Below, piece by piece: positions 1-8,339 of a stretch of DNA of 64,000 nucleotides. The DNA lies in NCBI RefSeq assembly GCF_000179915.2, contig NC_014963.1, positions 3,720,001 through 3,784,000 on the forward strand, in the 5' to 3' direction. The translations under genes were made by a program, and so were the position numbers. The notes below the pieces were generated by a model, which worked only from the letters and a program-made list of their open reading frames with translations, ran no database searches and was not told the DNA's origin. This DNA comes from Terriglobus saanensis SP1PR4. GTDB lineage: Bacteria; Acidobacteriota; Terriglobia; Terriglobales; Acidobacteriaceae. Position 1 is the first letter of the stretch, and every line of letters starts with the position of its first letter.

Positions 1-1
1 C

Positions 2-541
2 GAAGCTTTTGAACAGTATAGGAATCAGAAGTTTATTAAAGACGACTCGAAGTTGCTCGAACTCTTCGACCATCTCGATCCCGTCTCGTGCGACGAAATT
101 TATTCACGCTGGGCGGGAGAATGCTTCCAAACCGGCCACTGGGCCGTCAAGACTCTCACCGACATGAAGTGGTATGGGAAATGGTTTCAAACCAAGATGA
201 ATTGCGCTCCGCTCATCTGCTTCAACGAGGAGGGAGATTTATTTTCGAACCAGATTCTGGGCGGGGAGGGCATTCTCTGGACGGCAGAGTTTCGAGGTAA
301 AGTCTCTGCCACATTGAGCTATGACAGCCAGCCCATGTTCAACCACTTTAGAAGGGTGGACGAGAACACGCTCATGGGCATTATGCAGGAAAAAAGATTG
401 CTGACGGGGCTCGAAATCGTTCCGGCTACTCACTACCTCTACTTTTGCCTGCGGAGGGTGGCGGAGTTCCCCGCGAAGCTCGTTCCTCACAGCCAGGCAG
501 ATCTTTGGCCCGCACCTCGACGAGCCCACTATGGGGTTTAA
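2..541 (+). CDS. GXWXG/DUF4334 domain protein, 5' truncated by window edge
   Basis: The reading frame is open from base 2 and continues to a TAA at 539-541; the beginning of the gene lies outside the window. The first visible residues (EAFEQYRNQKFI) align with residues 9-20 of the next gene, so only a few residues are missing. The protein has the layout of the GXWXG + DUF4334 family: a Leu-Asp-Pro-Val segment, the GRW/SRW region, a WYGKWF block, and the EFRGKVSATLSYD and FRRVDENTLMG blocks. The function of the family is unknown and it is probably cytoplasmic. It is a tandem paralogue of the gene at 678. Its last residues diverge from that copy. Confidence 0.85.
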   Translation, partial: EAFEQYRNQKFIKDDSKLLELFDHLDPVSCDEIYSRWAGECFQTGHWAVKTLTDMKWYGKWFQTKMNCAPLICFNEEGDLFSNQILGGEGILWTAEFRGKVSATLSYDSQPMFNHFRRVDENTLMGIMQEKRLLTGLEIVPATHYLYFCLRRVAEFPAKLVPHSQADLWPAPRRAHYGV

Positions 542-677
542 TGGCTCCGGAAAAACAATCTGCCTTCTAACTTCATTCTTGTTCCAGAGGAGATTGCGAG
601 AATCACGGCAAACACGGACGTGATGGATAGGCGTTTTCAATAAGCAACGAGCAACGGCCAGGGATAGGGAGAGCAGA

Positions 678-1280
678 ATGGATTTAAAAAATGAATTAGC
701 CCAGGCTTTTGAAAAATACAAAAATCAGGAGTTTATTGAAGACGATTCAAAGTTGCTCGACCTCTTCGACCAGCTTGATCCCATCTCATGTGACGAAATT
801 TATTCACGCTGGGCGACAGGCCCCTTCAACACGGACCATTGGGCCACGAAGGCCGTCAGCAAGGTGAAGTGGTACGGACAATGGTTTCGCTCAAAGATGG
901 ATGCAACCCCACTCGTCTGCTTCGATGAGGAAGGAAATTTATTTCCCTATCAGGTCATAGGCGGTGAAGGAACGCTTTGGATGGCAGAGTTTCGAGGCAA
1001 AATCTCCGCCACGATGATGTGTGATCTTCAGCCTGTATTCAACTATTTCAGAAAAGTGGATGACAACACGCTCATGGGCATTATGAGCGAAAAAAAACTA
1101 TTGCCAGAGACCGATGCCGAGCCAACCGATCGGTACTTCTATTTTCATTCACGGAGAATTGCGGAGTTCCCCGTGGATTTTGTAATCAAGAACGAAATGG
1201 ATCTCTGGCCCGCATCTCAGCAGGCCCCCAAACCAGCAAGCCCCCAAGTACGGCAAAGAGCTGAAAGGAAGTCGTGCTGA
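678..1280 (+). CDS. GXWXG/DUF4334 domain protein (second tandem copy)
   Basis: 200 aa, complete, ATG preceded by a GGGAGAG ribosome binding site. It is strongly similar along its whole length to the truncated upstream protein, both in protein and in DNA (for example the segment encoding DEIYSRW is nearly identical), which indicates a tandem duplication. Conserved family blocks are LDPISCDEIYSRW (about residues 33-45), KWYGQWF, EFRGKISATM and FRKVDDNTLMGIM. No signal peptide or membrane segment is seen. The last about 20 residues are Pro/Ala/Lys-rich and not shared with the first copy. The biochemical role is not known; DUF4334 proteins are often single genes, so a tandem pair is slightly unusual. 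Confidence 0.9.
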   Translation: MDLKNELAQAFEKYKNQEFIEDDSKLLDLFDQLDPISCDEIYSRWATGPFNTDHWATKAVSKVKWYGQWFRSKMDATPLVCFDEEGNLFPYQVIGGEGTLWMAEFRGKISATMMCDLQPVFNYFRKVDDNTLMGIMSEKKLLPETDAEPTDRYFYFHSRRIAEFPVDFVIKNEMDLWPASQQAPKPASPQVRQRAERKSC

Positions 1281-1282
1281 CT

Positions 1283-1308
1283 CTGGTCCATACAATGGAC
1301 CAGTTTTG
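1283..1308 (+). terminator. Rho-independent terminator after DUF4334 gene
   Basis: Perfect 9-bp inverted repeat CTGGTCCAT / ATGGACCAG with a 3-nt loop (ACA), followed by TTTT. It starts 3 bases after the TGA of the DUF4334 gene. Confidence 0.8.
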
Positions 1309-1452
1309 CTAACACTCCTGCCCCGAACCCGCGTCTAATCAAGTGCGAACCCATTCGAAAGTCTTGGGTTCTCAGTTGGCGGAGAAACTGTTGTAATCGA
1401 CTTGACGCTCTTGTGCTGGTCCATGAGCAAAGAGTCTTTGGAGGAGATTGGT

Positions 1453-2535
1453 ATGAACCGTATCAACGCAACCCGGAACATCGGGGCAGTCGCAACCCTG
1501 GCACTGGCCCTCATCGCCACCGGTTGCAAGCCTAAACCTGTCACCGTCGACGATCCTACCCTGATGTCGAACATCCAACAGAAGATCGCCAGCGACGGCG
1601 CCCTTCACAATGAAGCCATCCAGGTCTACGTACAACAGGGCGCGGCTACCCTCAACGGCCAGGTCTCCAGCGAAGCAGCCCGCTCCCTCGCCGCCAATGA
1701 CGCCGCAGCCGTCGCTGGCGTAGCGAAGGTCATCAACAACCTCGTGGTAGGTCCTACACCCACCACAACCGCCACGGTAACGGCTCCGCCTCCCGTTGCG
1801 CCCGAGCCGGTTGCGCCAAAGGTGAAACACGAGAAAGTTGTTCGCGAGCCTGCACCGGTGCAGCGTTACACCCCGCCGCCGCCACCCCAGCCGCTCCCTG
1901 AGCAAGCGCGTGTCGTCGCTGCACCTCCACCACCACCGCCGCCGCCACGTGCTCCTGCGGGTCCGGTTTATCGCACGATTACGCTGGCGTCTGGCAGTAC
2001 CTTGCCAGTACGCGTCACCACGCCTTTGGATAGCGCCACCACGCAGACAGGCGATGCCTTCTCCGGTGTCATCGCCTCTGACGTCATCCAGGACGGCATG
2101 GTCGTTCTCGCCCACGGTACGCCGGTCACCGGTCGCGTCACGGAAGCCAAGGACGCGGGCCACTTCAGCGGTAACTCCGAACTGGCCGTCGAGCTTACTG
2201 GCCTGAACCGCCACGGAGAGCGCATCGCCCTCACCACGGAACCCTATGACGTCAAGGGCAAGGGCCGCGGCGCCAACACTGCCACCAAGGCTGGCGTGGG
2301 CGCTGCAGCAGGAGCTATCCTCGGAGGCATCTTCGGCGGCGGTAAAGGTGCAGCCATCGGCGCGGCAGCAGGCGGCGGTACCGGTGCCGGTATCAACGCT
2401 GTGACCCGCGGACAGCAGGTACAGATTCCCTCGGAATCGATTGTGCGTTTCCACCTCGCGAATTCGATCGCCATCCGTACCGCAACCGCGGCTGACTCCT
2501 CTACTCCTGGCGATCCCTCTCTACAAACTCACTAA
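1453..2535 (+). CDS. BON-domain lipoprotein with proline-rich linker and glycine-zipper C-terminus
   Basis: 360 aa from ATG 1453, chosen because GAGGAG stands just upstream and because it gives a clean lipoprotein signal (hydrophobic stretch then LIATGC at about residues 19-24). An ATG-less extension to 1402 is possible but unlikely. Domains: a BON domain at about 30-98 (known to bind phospholipid or act in periplasmic proteins), a proline-rich linker with PPPPPP runs at about 100-175, and a beta-rich domain with the TLASGSTLPVRV type start. A glycine-zipper stretch (GAAAGAILGGIFGGGKGAAIG, about 275-297) could insert in or associate with the outer membrane. Likely an envelope protein anchored to a membrane by the acylated cysteine. 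The precise role is unknown. Monocistronic, with its own terminator. Confidence 0.9.
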   Translation: MNRINATRNIGAVATLALALIATGCKPKPVTVDDPTLMSNIQQKIASDGALHNEAIQVYVQQGAATLNGQVSSEAARSLAANDAAAVAGVAKVINNLVVGPTPTTTATVTAPPPVAPEPVAPKVKHEKVVREPAPVQRYTPPPPPQPLPEQARVVAAPPPPPPPPRAPAGPVYRTITLASGSTLPVRVTTPLDSATTQTGDAFSGVIASDVIQDGMVVLAHGTPVTGRVTEAKDAGHFSGNSELAVELTGLNRHGERIALTTEPYDVKGKGRGANTATKAGVGAAAGAILGGIFGGGKGAAIGAAAGGGTGAGINAVTRGQQVQIPSESIVRFHLANSIAIRTATAADSSTPGDPSLQTH

Positions 2536-2551
2536 GCAAAAGCATCCGTTT

Positions 2552-2590
2552 AAAAGGACGAAGCGTCGTAACGCTTCGTCCTTTTCTTTT
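2552..2590 (+). terminator. Rho-independent terminator after BON lipoprotein
   Basis: 14-bp perfect stem AAAAGGACGAAGCG / CGCTTCGTCCTTTT (2552-2565, 2572-2585), 6-nt loop, then CTTTTTG. Confidence 0.9.
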
Positions 2591-2733
2591 TGCGGGCCGT
2601 CCTACGAACATGAACCTGCCGCGCCGCTGTCGGCATCTGAAGGCATGAAGATCCAGGTATAGACTGAGGGGGACGTCCACGCCGGCCAGTCCACCCCATC
2701 GCACCTCACAGCCCACAAGGAACGTTGAGACGA

Positions 2734-4506
2734 ATGAAGCAAGTGACCAAACCTGCAGGATTTCTTACTTTTACGCTGCACGCGCATCTACCCTACGTCG
2801 TGAATCACGGCACTTGGCCCCACGGTATGGAGTGGCTGCACGAAGCCGCGGCAGAGACCTACTTACCTCTACTTCGGGCACTCAAGCGTCTCGAAAAGGA
2901 TGGCATTGGGCTCTTTGCGAACATCAATCTGTCGCCCATTCTTTTAGAGCAGCTTTCCCACCCGAATTTCATCAAAGAGTTTCCGAAGTACGTTACTCGC
3001 AAAATCGTAGCCGCCAACGAGGATGAAGCGTTCTTCACACAGGGCGGCGAGAAGCATTACGCCGAGACAGCCCGCTTCTGGCGCGACTTCTTCCAGCAGG
3101 CGCTGGACGACTTCGAAGCTTTGAATAAAGACATTATCGCGGGCTTCCGTTATTTCGCCGAACGCGGCTTGATCGACATCATTACCTGCGGCGCAACCCA
3201 CGGTTACAACCCGCTTCTCGGTACCGACGAAAGTGTCCGGGCGCAGTTGCGCATGGCCGTCAAAACCCACCGCCGTCACATCGGCAAGCAGCCACGCGGC
3301 ATCTGGGTGCCTGAGTGCGGTTATCGTCCGGCTGGCTTCTGGAATTACCCCGTGGCGGCAGCAGGCGAAGAGTTCCCCTACCCCGGTTACGACCGTATTG
3401 GCACGGAACAGGCGCTCTCTGAAAGCGACATCGAATTCTTTTTTGTAGATACGCACCTCGTCGAAGAGTCGGAGCGTATTCCCTCCCCTTACGAGCTTCT
3501 CAATGGCACAGTGCCTCTCGATCCAAATTTGATCGCAATGACGGAAAAGGCCAGCCGCCGTCTTTATCAGCCGTATTACGTCAACGGCCCCTACGACAAG
3601 CGCCACGCCACTTCCGTCTTCCCGCGCGACCCGCGGACTGGCGTTCAGGTCTGGAGCGGTGAAGGCGGATACCCCGGCGACCCCGGCTATCTCGACTTCC
3701 ACAAAAAGCGCTGGCCTGGTGGGCACCGCTACTGGCGGGTCACCGGTTCCAAAGTCGACATGCAGTACAAAGAGCCCTACTGGCCGCAGGAAGCCCTGGC
3801 AAAGACCCGCGACCATGCGAAGAACTACGTACACCTCGTGCGCGAAGCTCTCGCAAACGACCGTGCCGACTCCATCCCTCCAATTCTTTGCTCGCCCTTC
3901 GACGCCGAGCTCTTCGGTCACTGGTGGTTTGAAGGCATTCATTTCCTGGAAAATGTAGCGCGCGAAGTTCACGCCTCGGCGGACATCAAACTCACGAGCT
4001 GCGCCACCTATCTCGACGAATACCCACGCGCGGGCTTCATTAACATGAAGGAAGGCTCCTGGGGAGCAAACGGCGACAACACCGTCTGGATGAATCCCGA
4101 TACGAGCTGGACCTACACGCATATCTATCCAGCCGAAATCTACACGCGCGAAGTCTGCACGGGTACGAAGTGGCGGGATGGCGGTATGGGCGAACGCATC
4201 GTCAACCAGCTCTGCCGCGAACTTCTTCTCCTTGAATCCTCTGACTGGCAGTTCCTCATCACCACCGGAGCGGCCCGCGACTACGCCGAGATGCGCTTCG
4301 CCAATCACAACAGCGATTTTCTCCTGGTGAAATCCATCTGGCAGATCTTCGAAAGGGACGGCGCGATTACCGAAGCGGAAGAAGCCCGTCTCGCGGAAAT
4401 TGAGCTGCGCGACAACATCTTCCCGGACATCGATCCTACCTTCTGGCGCGCAGGCGAAAAGGCTGCGCGCCGGGACGAGCTGGTTCTTTCGACCGAAGCC
4501 AAATAA
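2734..4506 (+). CDS. GH57 1,4-alpha-glucan branching enzyme
   Basis: 590 aa from ATG 2734; a TTG three codons upstream (2725) is the alternative start, and AAGGA at 2717-2721 could serve either. Glycoside hydrolase family 57: motif 1 HAHLPY (16-21), a TCGATHGYNP segment, the nucleophile motif WVPECGYRP with Glu194, and the acid/base motif FDAELFGHWWFEG with Asp390. This combination is that of GH57 glucan branching enzymes, which form alpha-1,6 branches in glycogen, rather than amylopullulanases. Cytoplasmic, with no signal peptide. Glycogen metabolism is supported by a glgC gene at the far end of the window, although the two are not linked in an operon. Confidence 0.93.
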   Translation: MKQVTKPAGFLTFTLHAHLPYVVNHGTWPHGMEWLHEAAAETYLPLLRALKRLEKDGIGLFANINLSPILLEQLSHPNFIKEFPKYVTRKIVAANEDEAFFTQGGEKHYAETARFWRDFFQQALDDFEALNKDIIAGFRYFAERGLIDIITCGATHGYNPLLGTDESVRAQLRMAVKTHRRHIGKQPRGIWVPECGYRPAGFWNYPVAAAGEEFPYPGYDRIGTEQALSESDIEFFFVDTHLVEESERIPSPYELLNGTVPLDPNLIAMTEKASRRLYQPYYVNGPYDKRHATSVFPRDPRTGVQVWSGEGGYPGDPGYLDFHKKRWPGGHRYWRVTGSKVDMQYKEPYWPQEALAKTRDHAKNYVHLVREALANDRADSIPPILCSPFDAELFGHWWFEGIHFLENVAREVHASADIKLTSCATYLDEYPRAGFINMKEGSWGANGDNTVWMNPDTSWTYTHIYPAEIYTREVCTGTKWRDGGMGERIVNQLCRELLLLESSDWQFLITTGAARDYAEMRFANHNSDFLLVKSIWQIFERDGAITEAEEARLAEIELRDNIFPDIDPTFWRAGEKAARRDELVLSTEAK

Positions 4507-4507
4507 T

Positions 4508-4545
4508 CTATAAGGGACAGGCCTATTTCAAGCCTGCCCCTATAG
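4508..4545 (+). repeat. Imperfect hairpin between GH57 gene and next ORF
   Basis: CTATAAGGGACAGGC (4508-4522) can pair with GCCTGCCCCTATAG (4532-4545) with one bulge and one mismatch. There is no T-tract, and the hairpin ends two bases before the ATG at 4548. It may therefore be a weak terminator or may influence translation of the following gene. Confidence 0.5.
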
Positions 4546-4547
4546 AA

Positions 4548-5453
4548 ATGCGTCCATTGCATTTTGGAGATGTTTTGGCCGAAAAAAGAGCCACTGCCCT
4601 ATCGCACTCCCTTCCGGAGATGTGGCACCTCCTCAGTCTCGATGCACCTCTCGTAGCTATCGTCTGGACCTGCCTTCTGAGCTGGAGCGTCGACGCGACT
4701 CCAACCTTGCCGGAGGTATGCGCCCTTGGTCTCGCAGTGTGGATGCTCTACGCACTTGATCGCCTGCTGGACAGTCTCCGCGGCAAGCATCCCCTGGAAG
4801 ACAGGCACCGCTTCCATCGCCTACATTGGCGTGGATTTGTCTTCACGCTGGCACTCGCTATCCCTCTCGAATCCTGGATCGTCCTCACGCTTCCGCATAA
4901 CATTCGCTTTGCGTGGATGCTCCTCGGTGTCCCGCTCGTGGCGTATCTGCTTCTCATCCACCTGACTTCTCTGCGCCCGCCGAAAGAGTTTATCGTCGCA
5001 CTCTTCTTCGCCGCCGCATGCATCATGCCCGCAGCCATCCGTGTTGGCGTGGCTCCCTTACTGGGCGGAGGATCGCTCTTTGCGCTACTCTGCTGGACCA
5101 ACTGCGTAGCCATCGCTCGTTGGGAAAAAGACGTGCAACCCCATCCGATGACCGAGTGGGCCGCATGCAATCTTCGGAGCCTGTGTGGCGCGATCGTTCT
5201 AGGGGCTGGCATTCTGTTCCTCGTGAATGGGTCTTCCGCTGTAGCAGGAGCTGCATCTGTATCGGCGCTCGCGCTCTGGGCCGCGGATGTCAGTTGGGGC
5301 GTCAAAGGTTCCCGCCTGCGCATGCGCGTCCTCGCAGACGCCGTTCTACTCACGCCGATCGCGTCGATCGCAGGCATGCCCGCGCTGCGGCAGCACACCT
5401 TCGCGCATCTCCTCACCATCCTTCCCCATCTTCACGCGGCGACACTACGGTGA
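4548..5453 (+). CDS. Polytopic membrane protein, unknown function (weakly UbiA-like)
   Basis: 301 aa, strongly hydrophobic with about seven to eight predicted membrane segments starting near residue 28. I do not recognise the family with certainty. The segment ALDRLLDSLRGKHPLEDRHRFHRLH after the second membrane span is polar, Asp/Arg/His-rich and placed where UbiA prenyltransferases carry their first Asp-rich motif, but the exact NDxxDxxxD motif is absent. The start is uncertain: ATG 4548 abuts a hairpin and has no clear ribosome binding site, whereas TTG 4575 has GGAG at 4566-4569. The stop overlaps the GTG of the following methyltransferase, so the two genes are probably translationally coupled and may act together. 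Confidence 0.8.
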   Translation: MRPLHFGDVLAEKRATALSHSLPEMWHLLSLDAPLVAIVWTCLLSWSVDATPTLPEVCALGLAVWMLYALDRLLDSLRGKHPLEDRHRFHRLHWRGFVFTLALAIPLESWIVLTLPHNIRFAWMLLGVPLVAYLLLIHLTSLRPPKEFIVALFFAAACIMPAAIRVGVAPLLGGGSLFALLCWTNCVAIARWEKDVQPHPMTEWAACNLRSLCGAIVLGAGILFLVNGSSAVAGAASVSALALWAADVSWGVKGSRLRMRVLADAVLLTPIASIAGMPALRQHTFAHLLTILPHLHAATLR

Positions 5454-6088
5454 AGGGGTTTGACCGCGTTGCGCGTCTCTATCGCTGGGCGGAGTACGCG
5501 ACGTTCGGCCCCATCCTGTCGCGATGCCGCCTCGAGTTCTTGTCCACTGCAACAGACGCACAGCTCGCCCTTGTGCTCGGAGATGGCGATGGGCGTTTCA
5601 CCGCAGCATTGATCGGCTCCTCACCCCAGATCGTCGTCGACGCGGTCGATCAGAGCACCGAGATGCTTCGTCTGCTCTCTGCCCGATGCGACTCCGAGCG
5701 TGTACACACCCACTGCATCGATGCCATGCGCTTTGACGTACGCGGCCCCTACGATCTCATCGCGACCCACTTCTTTCTCGACTGCCTGTCCACAAGCGAC
5801 GTCCATACGCTCTCTCTTCGGATAGCCGCCAGCAGTGCGCCAAAAGCCCTCTGGCTCATCTCGGACTTCAATATTCCTACAGGCGTCATGCACTGGCCAG
5901 CGCGTATGCTCATCCGCTTCCTCTATCTGGCGTTTCGCATCCTCGCAGGACTGCGCATTCAGCAGCTTCCTGCATGGCGTCGGGCGTTAGGAGAGGCCGG
6001 GTTCCAATGCCTGGGAAGCGTGCCTCGTCTTGGTGGAATCCTCATAGCGGAGATGTGGGAGCTACAGCCTCCGGTGCGCATTCGATAG
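5450..6088 (+). CDS. SAM-dependent methyltransferase (class I-like)
   Basis: 212 aa from GTG 5450, which overlaps the stop of the upstream membrane protein (GTGA). A longer in-frame extension upstream is only a shadow of that gene. The motif-I region ALVLGDGDGRF (about residues 40-50) has a Gly-rich loop, followed by VDAVDQSTEML, where the acidic residue would bind the ribose of S-adenosylmethionine, and by DLIATHFFLDCLS in the motif-IV position. The substrate is unknown. The C-terminal part includes a hydrophobic segment (RMLIRFLYLAFRILAGL) that could associate with the membrane or with the coupled membrane protein, suggesting a lipophilic substrate; that is inference. Confidence 0.85.
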   Translation: MKGFDRVARLYRWAEYATFGPILSRCRLEFLSTATDAQLALVLGDGDGRFTAALIGSSPQIVVDAVDQSTEMLRLLSARCDSERVHTHCIDAMRFDVRGPYDLIATHFFLDCLSTSDVHTLSLRIAASSAPKALWLISDFNIPTGVMHWPARMLIRFLYLAFRILAGLRIQQLPAWRRALGEAGFQCLGSVPRLGGILIAEMWELQPPVRIR

Positions 6089-6100
6089 ACTGGTAGAGCC

Positions 6101-6652
6101 ATGACTTTGTATATCCTTCGACATGCGAGCGCCGGGACGCGTCGCGCCAATCCCGTACTGGACGTAAGACGGCCCCTGGATAAAGACGGAAAGAGGCACT
6201 GCCTTCTGCTGGGTCACGCTCTGACGGCATTGAAGATCAACTTTGACGTCGTCATCTCCAGTCCGTTGAAGCGCGCCGTGCAGACGGCGTCCCTCGTGGG
6301 CACAGAGACCGGCTATGAGCAGCGCGTCGTCTTGTCGGAGGGTTTGTCGCCCGCCGCGGACTATGAAGCGTTTGAAAAGCTTCTCGCGACCTGCACGCAC
6401 GAAGAGAACGTTCTGCTGGTGGGTCACAATCCGAATCTTCCGGCCTTCATAGGTCGGCTGCTGACCGGCGGAGGTCGCATTGGCAAGCCCGCTGCCGTTC
6501 GCATGCGGAAGGGCTCCATCGCGAAGATCAGCACCGACCGCGCCGCGGGACAAAATGGGCCCACGCTGCAATGGTTGATGGAGCCACGTATGGTTCGCGC
6601 TCTTTATGCCACTTCGACCAAGAGTTCGCGACGGAATACTTCGCGAAAGTAA
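6101..6652 (+). CDS. sixA: SixA-like phosphohistidine phosphatase
   Basis: 183 aa histidine phosphatase superfamily protein. The phosphohistidine-accepting motif is LRHASAG at residues 5-11 (RHG-type), with the second catalytic His in VGHNPNLP near residue 107 and an intermediate SSPLKRAVQTA segment. Size and motif variant fit SixA, which dephosphorylates histidine-containing phosphotransfer proteins; a role in phosphotransferase or two-component signalling is therefore likely but not proven. Cytoplasmic. The gene follows the methyltransferase by 12 bases. Its last 49 bases overlap the 3' end of the convergent ppx-like gene. Confidence 0.9.
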   Translation: MTLYILRHASAGTRRANPVLDVRRPLDKDGKRHCLLLGHALTALKINFDVVISSPLKRAVQTASLVGTETGYEQRVVLSEGLSPAADYEAFEKLLATCTHEENVLLVGHNPNLPAFIGRLLTGGGRIGKPAAVRMRKGSIAKISTDRAAGQNGPTLQWLMEPRMVRALYATSTKSSRRNTSRK

Positions 6653-8202
6653 GCTGACTCCTTCCGCGCCGACCAGGACTCCAGTTCGGCGTTGCCACGC
6701 GTGGCGCGTAGCTCAAGCACCACCCGCTTTGGATAAATCTTCGCGGCAATCCGCAAGGTGTCATTTACACGATCCTGGTTTAAAGCCACCGCCAGCCGCA
6801 GAAGCACAATCGCGCGCCGCACATGCAGATGCTCCTCCGGTGGAACGAAGCGCATGGGACGGTCTTCGGCATCCGGGCGGCTCTTTCCCAGGTAGCGTGC
6901 GATGGCCGAAACAATCGCGCGCTGTACCGGAGAAAATCCAAAGATCTCGGAGTTCGCAATAATGTACTGTGTGTGCCGATGATGACCCTGGTGGTTCATG
7001 AACTTGCCCACATCATGCATCACCGCTGCAGAAGCCAGCCAGAAGCGATACTCGTCCGGCAGTTCATGCACGCGGACCAGCAGATCGAAGAGCTTCACTG
7101 CATCGGCGCGTACCGGTTCGTACTTCTTCGCATCCACTCCGTAGCGCTTGGCCACGCGCAGAACGCCGGACCAGCGTTCCTCTTCTACCGCGCGGTGCAC
7201 GGACGCTCGCATATCCGTATCGGCGAGCATCTGCGCAAGAATGCCGTCGCGCAGACCGAGCGTCGAATAACGAATCGAGGATAGGTTGAGGCGCTCCATG
7301 AGCGTGGCGAAAACAATGGCCCCACCCACGATGATGTCACCGCGCTTTGGTCCGATCCCAGGAACCGCAACGCGCTCCACATTCGTCATCTTCGCCAGTT
7401 TGTTGGCCACAGTGCGCACCTGTAGCACTGTGGCAGAGAGAGGCTGCAACTTCGAGGGCTTCTTCAACGCCTTCTTGAGAGAGGGCTTCTTCACCGCCGT
7501 TTTCTTCGGAGCGACCTTTGCACCGGGCACGAACTGCGGCGCGCCCACGGCTTCAGTCAAAGCCGCAGCCGTGCCCGAAGTCGCGATCACCAGCGCGACA
7601 TTTGGTTCGCCCAGCTTGCGCTGCGCGCGTGAGATCTCACGATCGATGAAGCTCTGCAGGCGATGAAGATCTTCGCGTGTCGGCGGATCGTTCCGCAAGA
7701 ACTCCTGCTGCAAACGAACCGCGCCAAGAGGAAGTGAGACGATCTCCCGAATACGGCCGTCTTCCGACAGTGTGACCTCGCAGGAACCGCCACCGAGATC
7801 GATCATCAGACATCGTCCGCGAGCCCCAGGCTCATGCGTCACCACGCCAAGATGAATCAAGCGCCCCTCTTCGAGGCCCGAGATGACGTCGATATCCCAT
7901 CCTGTGGAAGACTTCACCCACGCGATAAACGCCGCTGCGTTACGCGCATCGCGCATGGCAGAGGTCGCCACCACGCGCACGCGATCGACCACATGGGCCT
8001 GCACAGCCTTCTGGAATCGTTTGAGCGCGCGAATCGTGTTCGCCATCGCGTCGGGCGAGATCATACCCGTCTCGAAGACACTTTCGCCAAGCCGCACCAC
8101 TTCGCGGTCCTCGTGCAACGTATGTAATGTGTGGTTCTGAACACTGGCGATTGCGAGACGGCAGGAGTTGGAACCGATATCAATCGCTGCAAAGGTGGGC
8201 AC
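6604..8202 (-). CDS. Ppx/GppA family exopolyphosphatase / pppGpp phosphohydrolase with HD domain
   Basis: 532 aa, GTG start (8202). The N-terminal actin-like ASKHA fold starts FAAIDIGSNSCRLAI (phosphate-1 loop) with a second loop LMIDLGGGSCEVTL near residue 140. The C-terminal helical HD-type domain carries AAVMHDVGKFMNHQGHHRHTQYII. Exopolyphosphatases of this family release phosphate from polyphosphate and some hydrolyse pppGpp; which activity applies cannot be decided from sequence. A Lys/Pro-rich low-complexity insertion (about residues 224-262, with repeated KKA/KKP units) splits the second subdomain and is not a usual feature. Overlaps sixA tail to tail. Confidence 0.93.
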   Translation of the reverse strand: MPTFAAIDIGSNSCRLAIASVQNHTLHTLHEDREVVRLGESVFETGMISPDAMANTIRALKRFQKAVQAHVVDRVRVVATSAMRDARNAAAFIAWVKSSTGWDIDVISGLEEGRLIHLGVVTHEPGARGRCLMIDLGGGSCEVTLSEDGRIREIVSLPLGAVRLQQEFLRNDPPTREDLHRLQSFIDREISRAQRKLGEPNVALVIATSGTAAALTEAVGAPQFVPGAKVAPKKTAVKKPSLKKALKKPSKLQPLSATVLQVRTVANKLAKMTNVERVAVPGIGPKRGDIIVGGAIVFATLMERLNLSSIRYSTLGLRDGILAQMLADTDMRASVHRAVEEERWSGVLRVAKRYGVDAKKYEPVRADAVKLFDLLVRVHELPDEYRFWLASAAVMHDVGKFMNHQGHHRHTQYIIANSEIFGFSPVQRAIVSAIARYLGKSRPDAEDRPMRFVPPEEHLHVRRAIVLLRLAVALNQDRVNDTLRIAAKIYPKRVVLELRATRGNAELESWSARKESAYFREVFRRELLVEVA

Positions 8203-8339
8203 GGGAGCAAGTCCTCAGAGGCAGAAATTTGCGACCCGAATGGGCCACCTTGCATGGAGTCTACAAGAGTGGAAATAGAGGAGAATGAAGAAGGCGCATT
8301 TCTTTCGGAACTTCTGCGAATTTGGGGCGTCTAGTGAAT

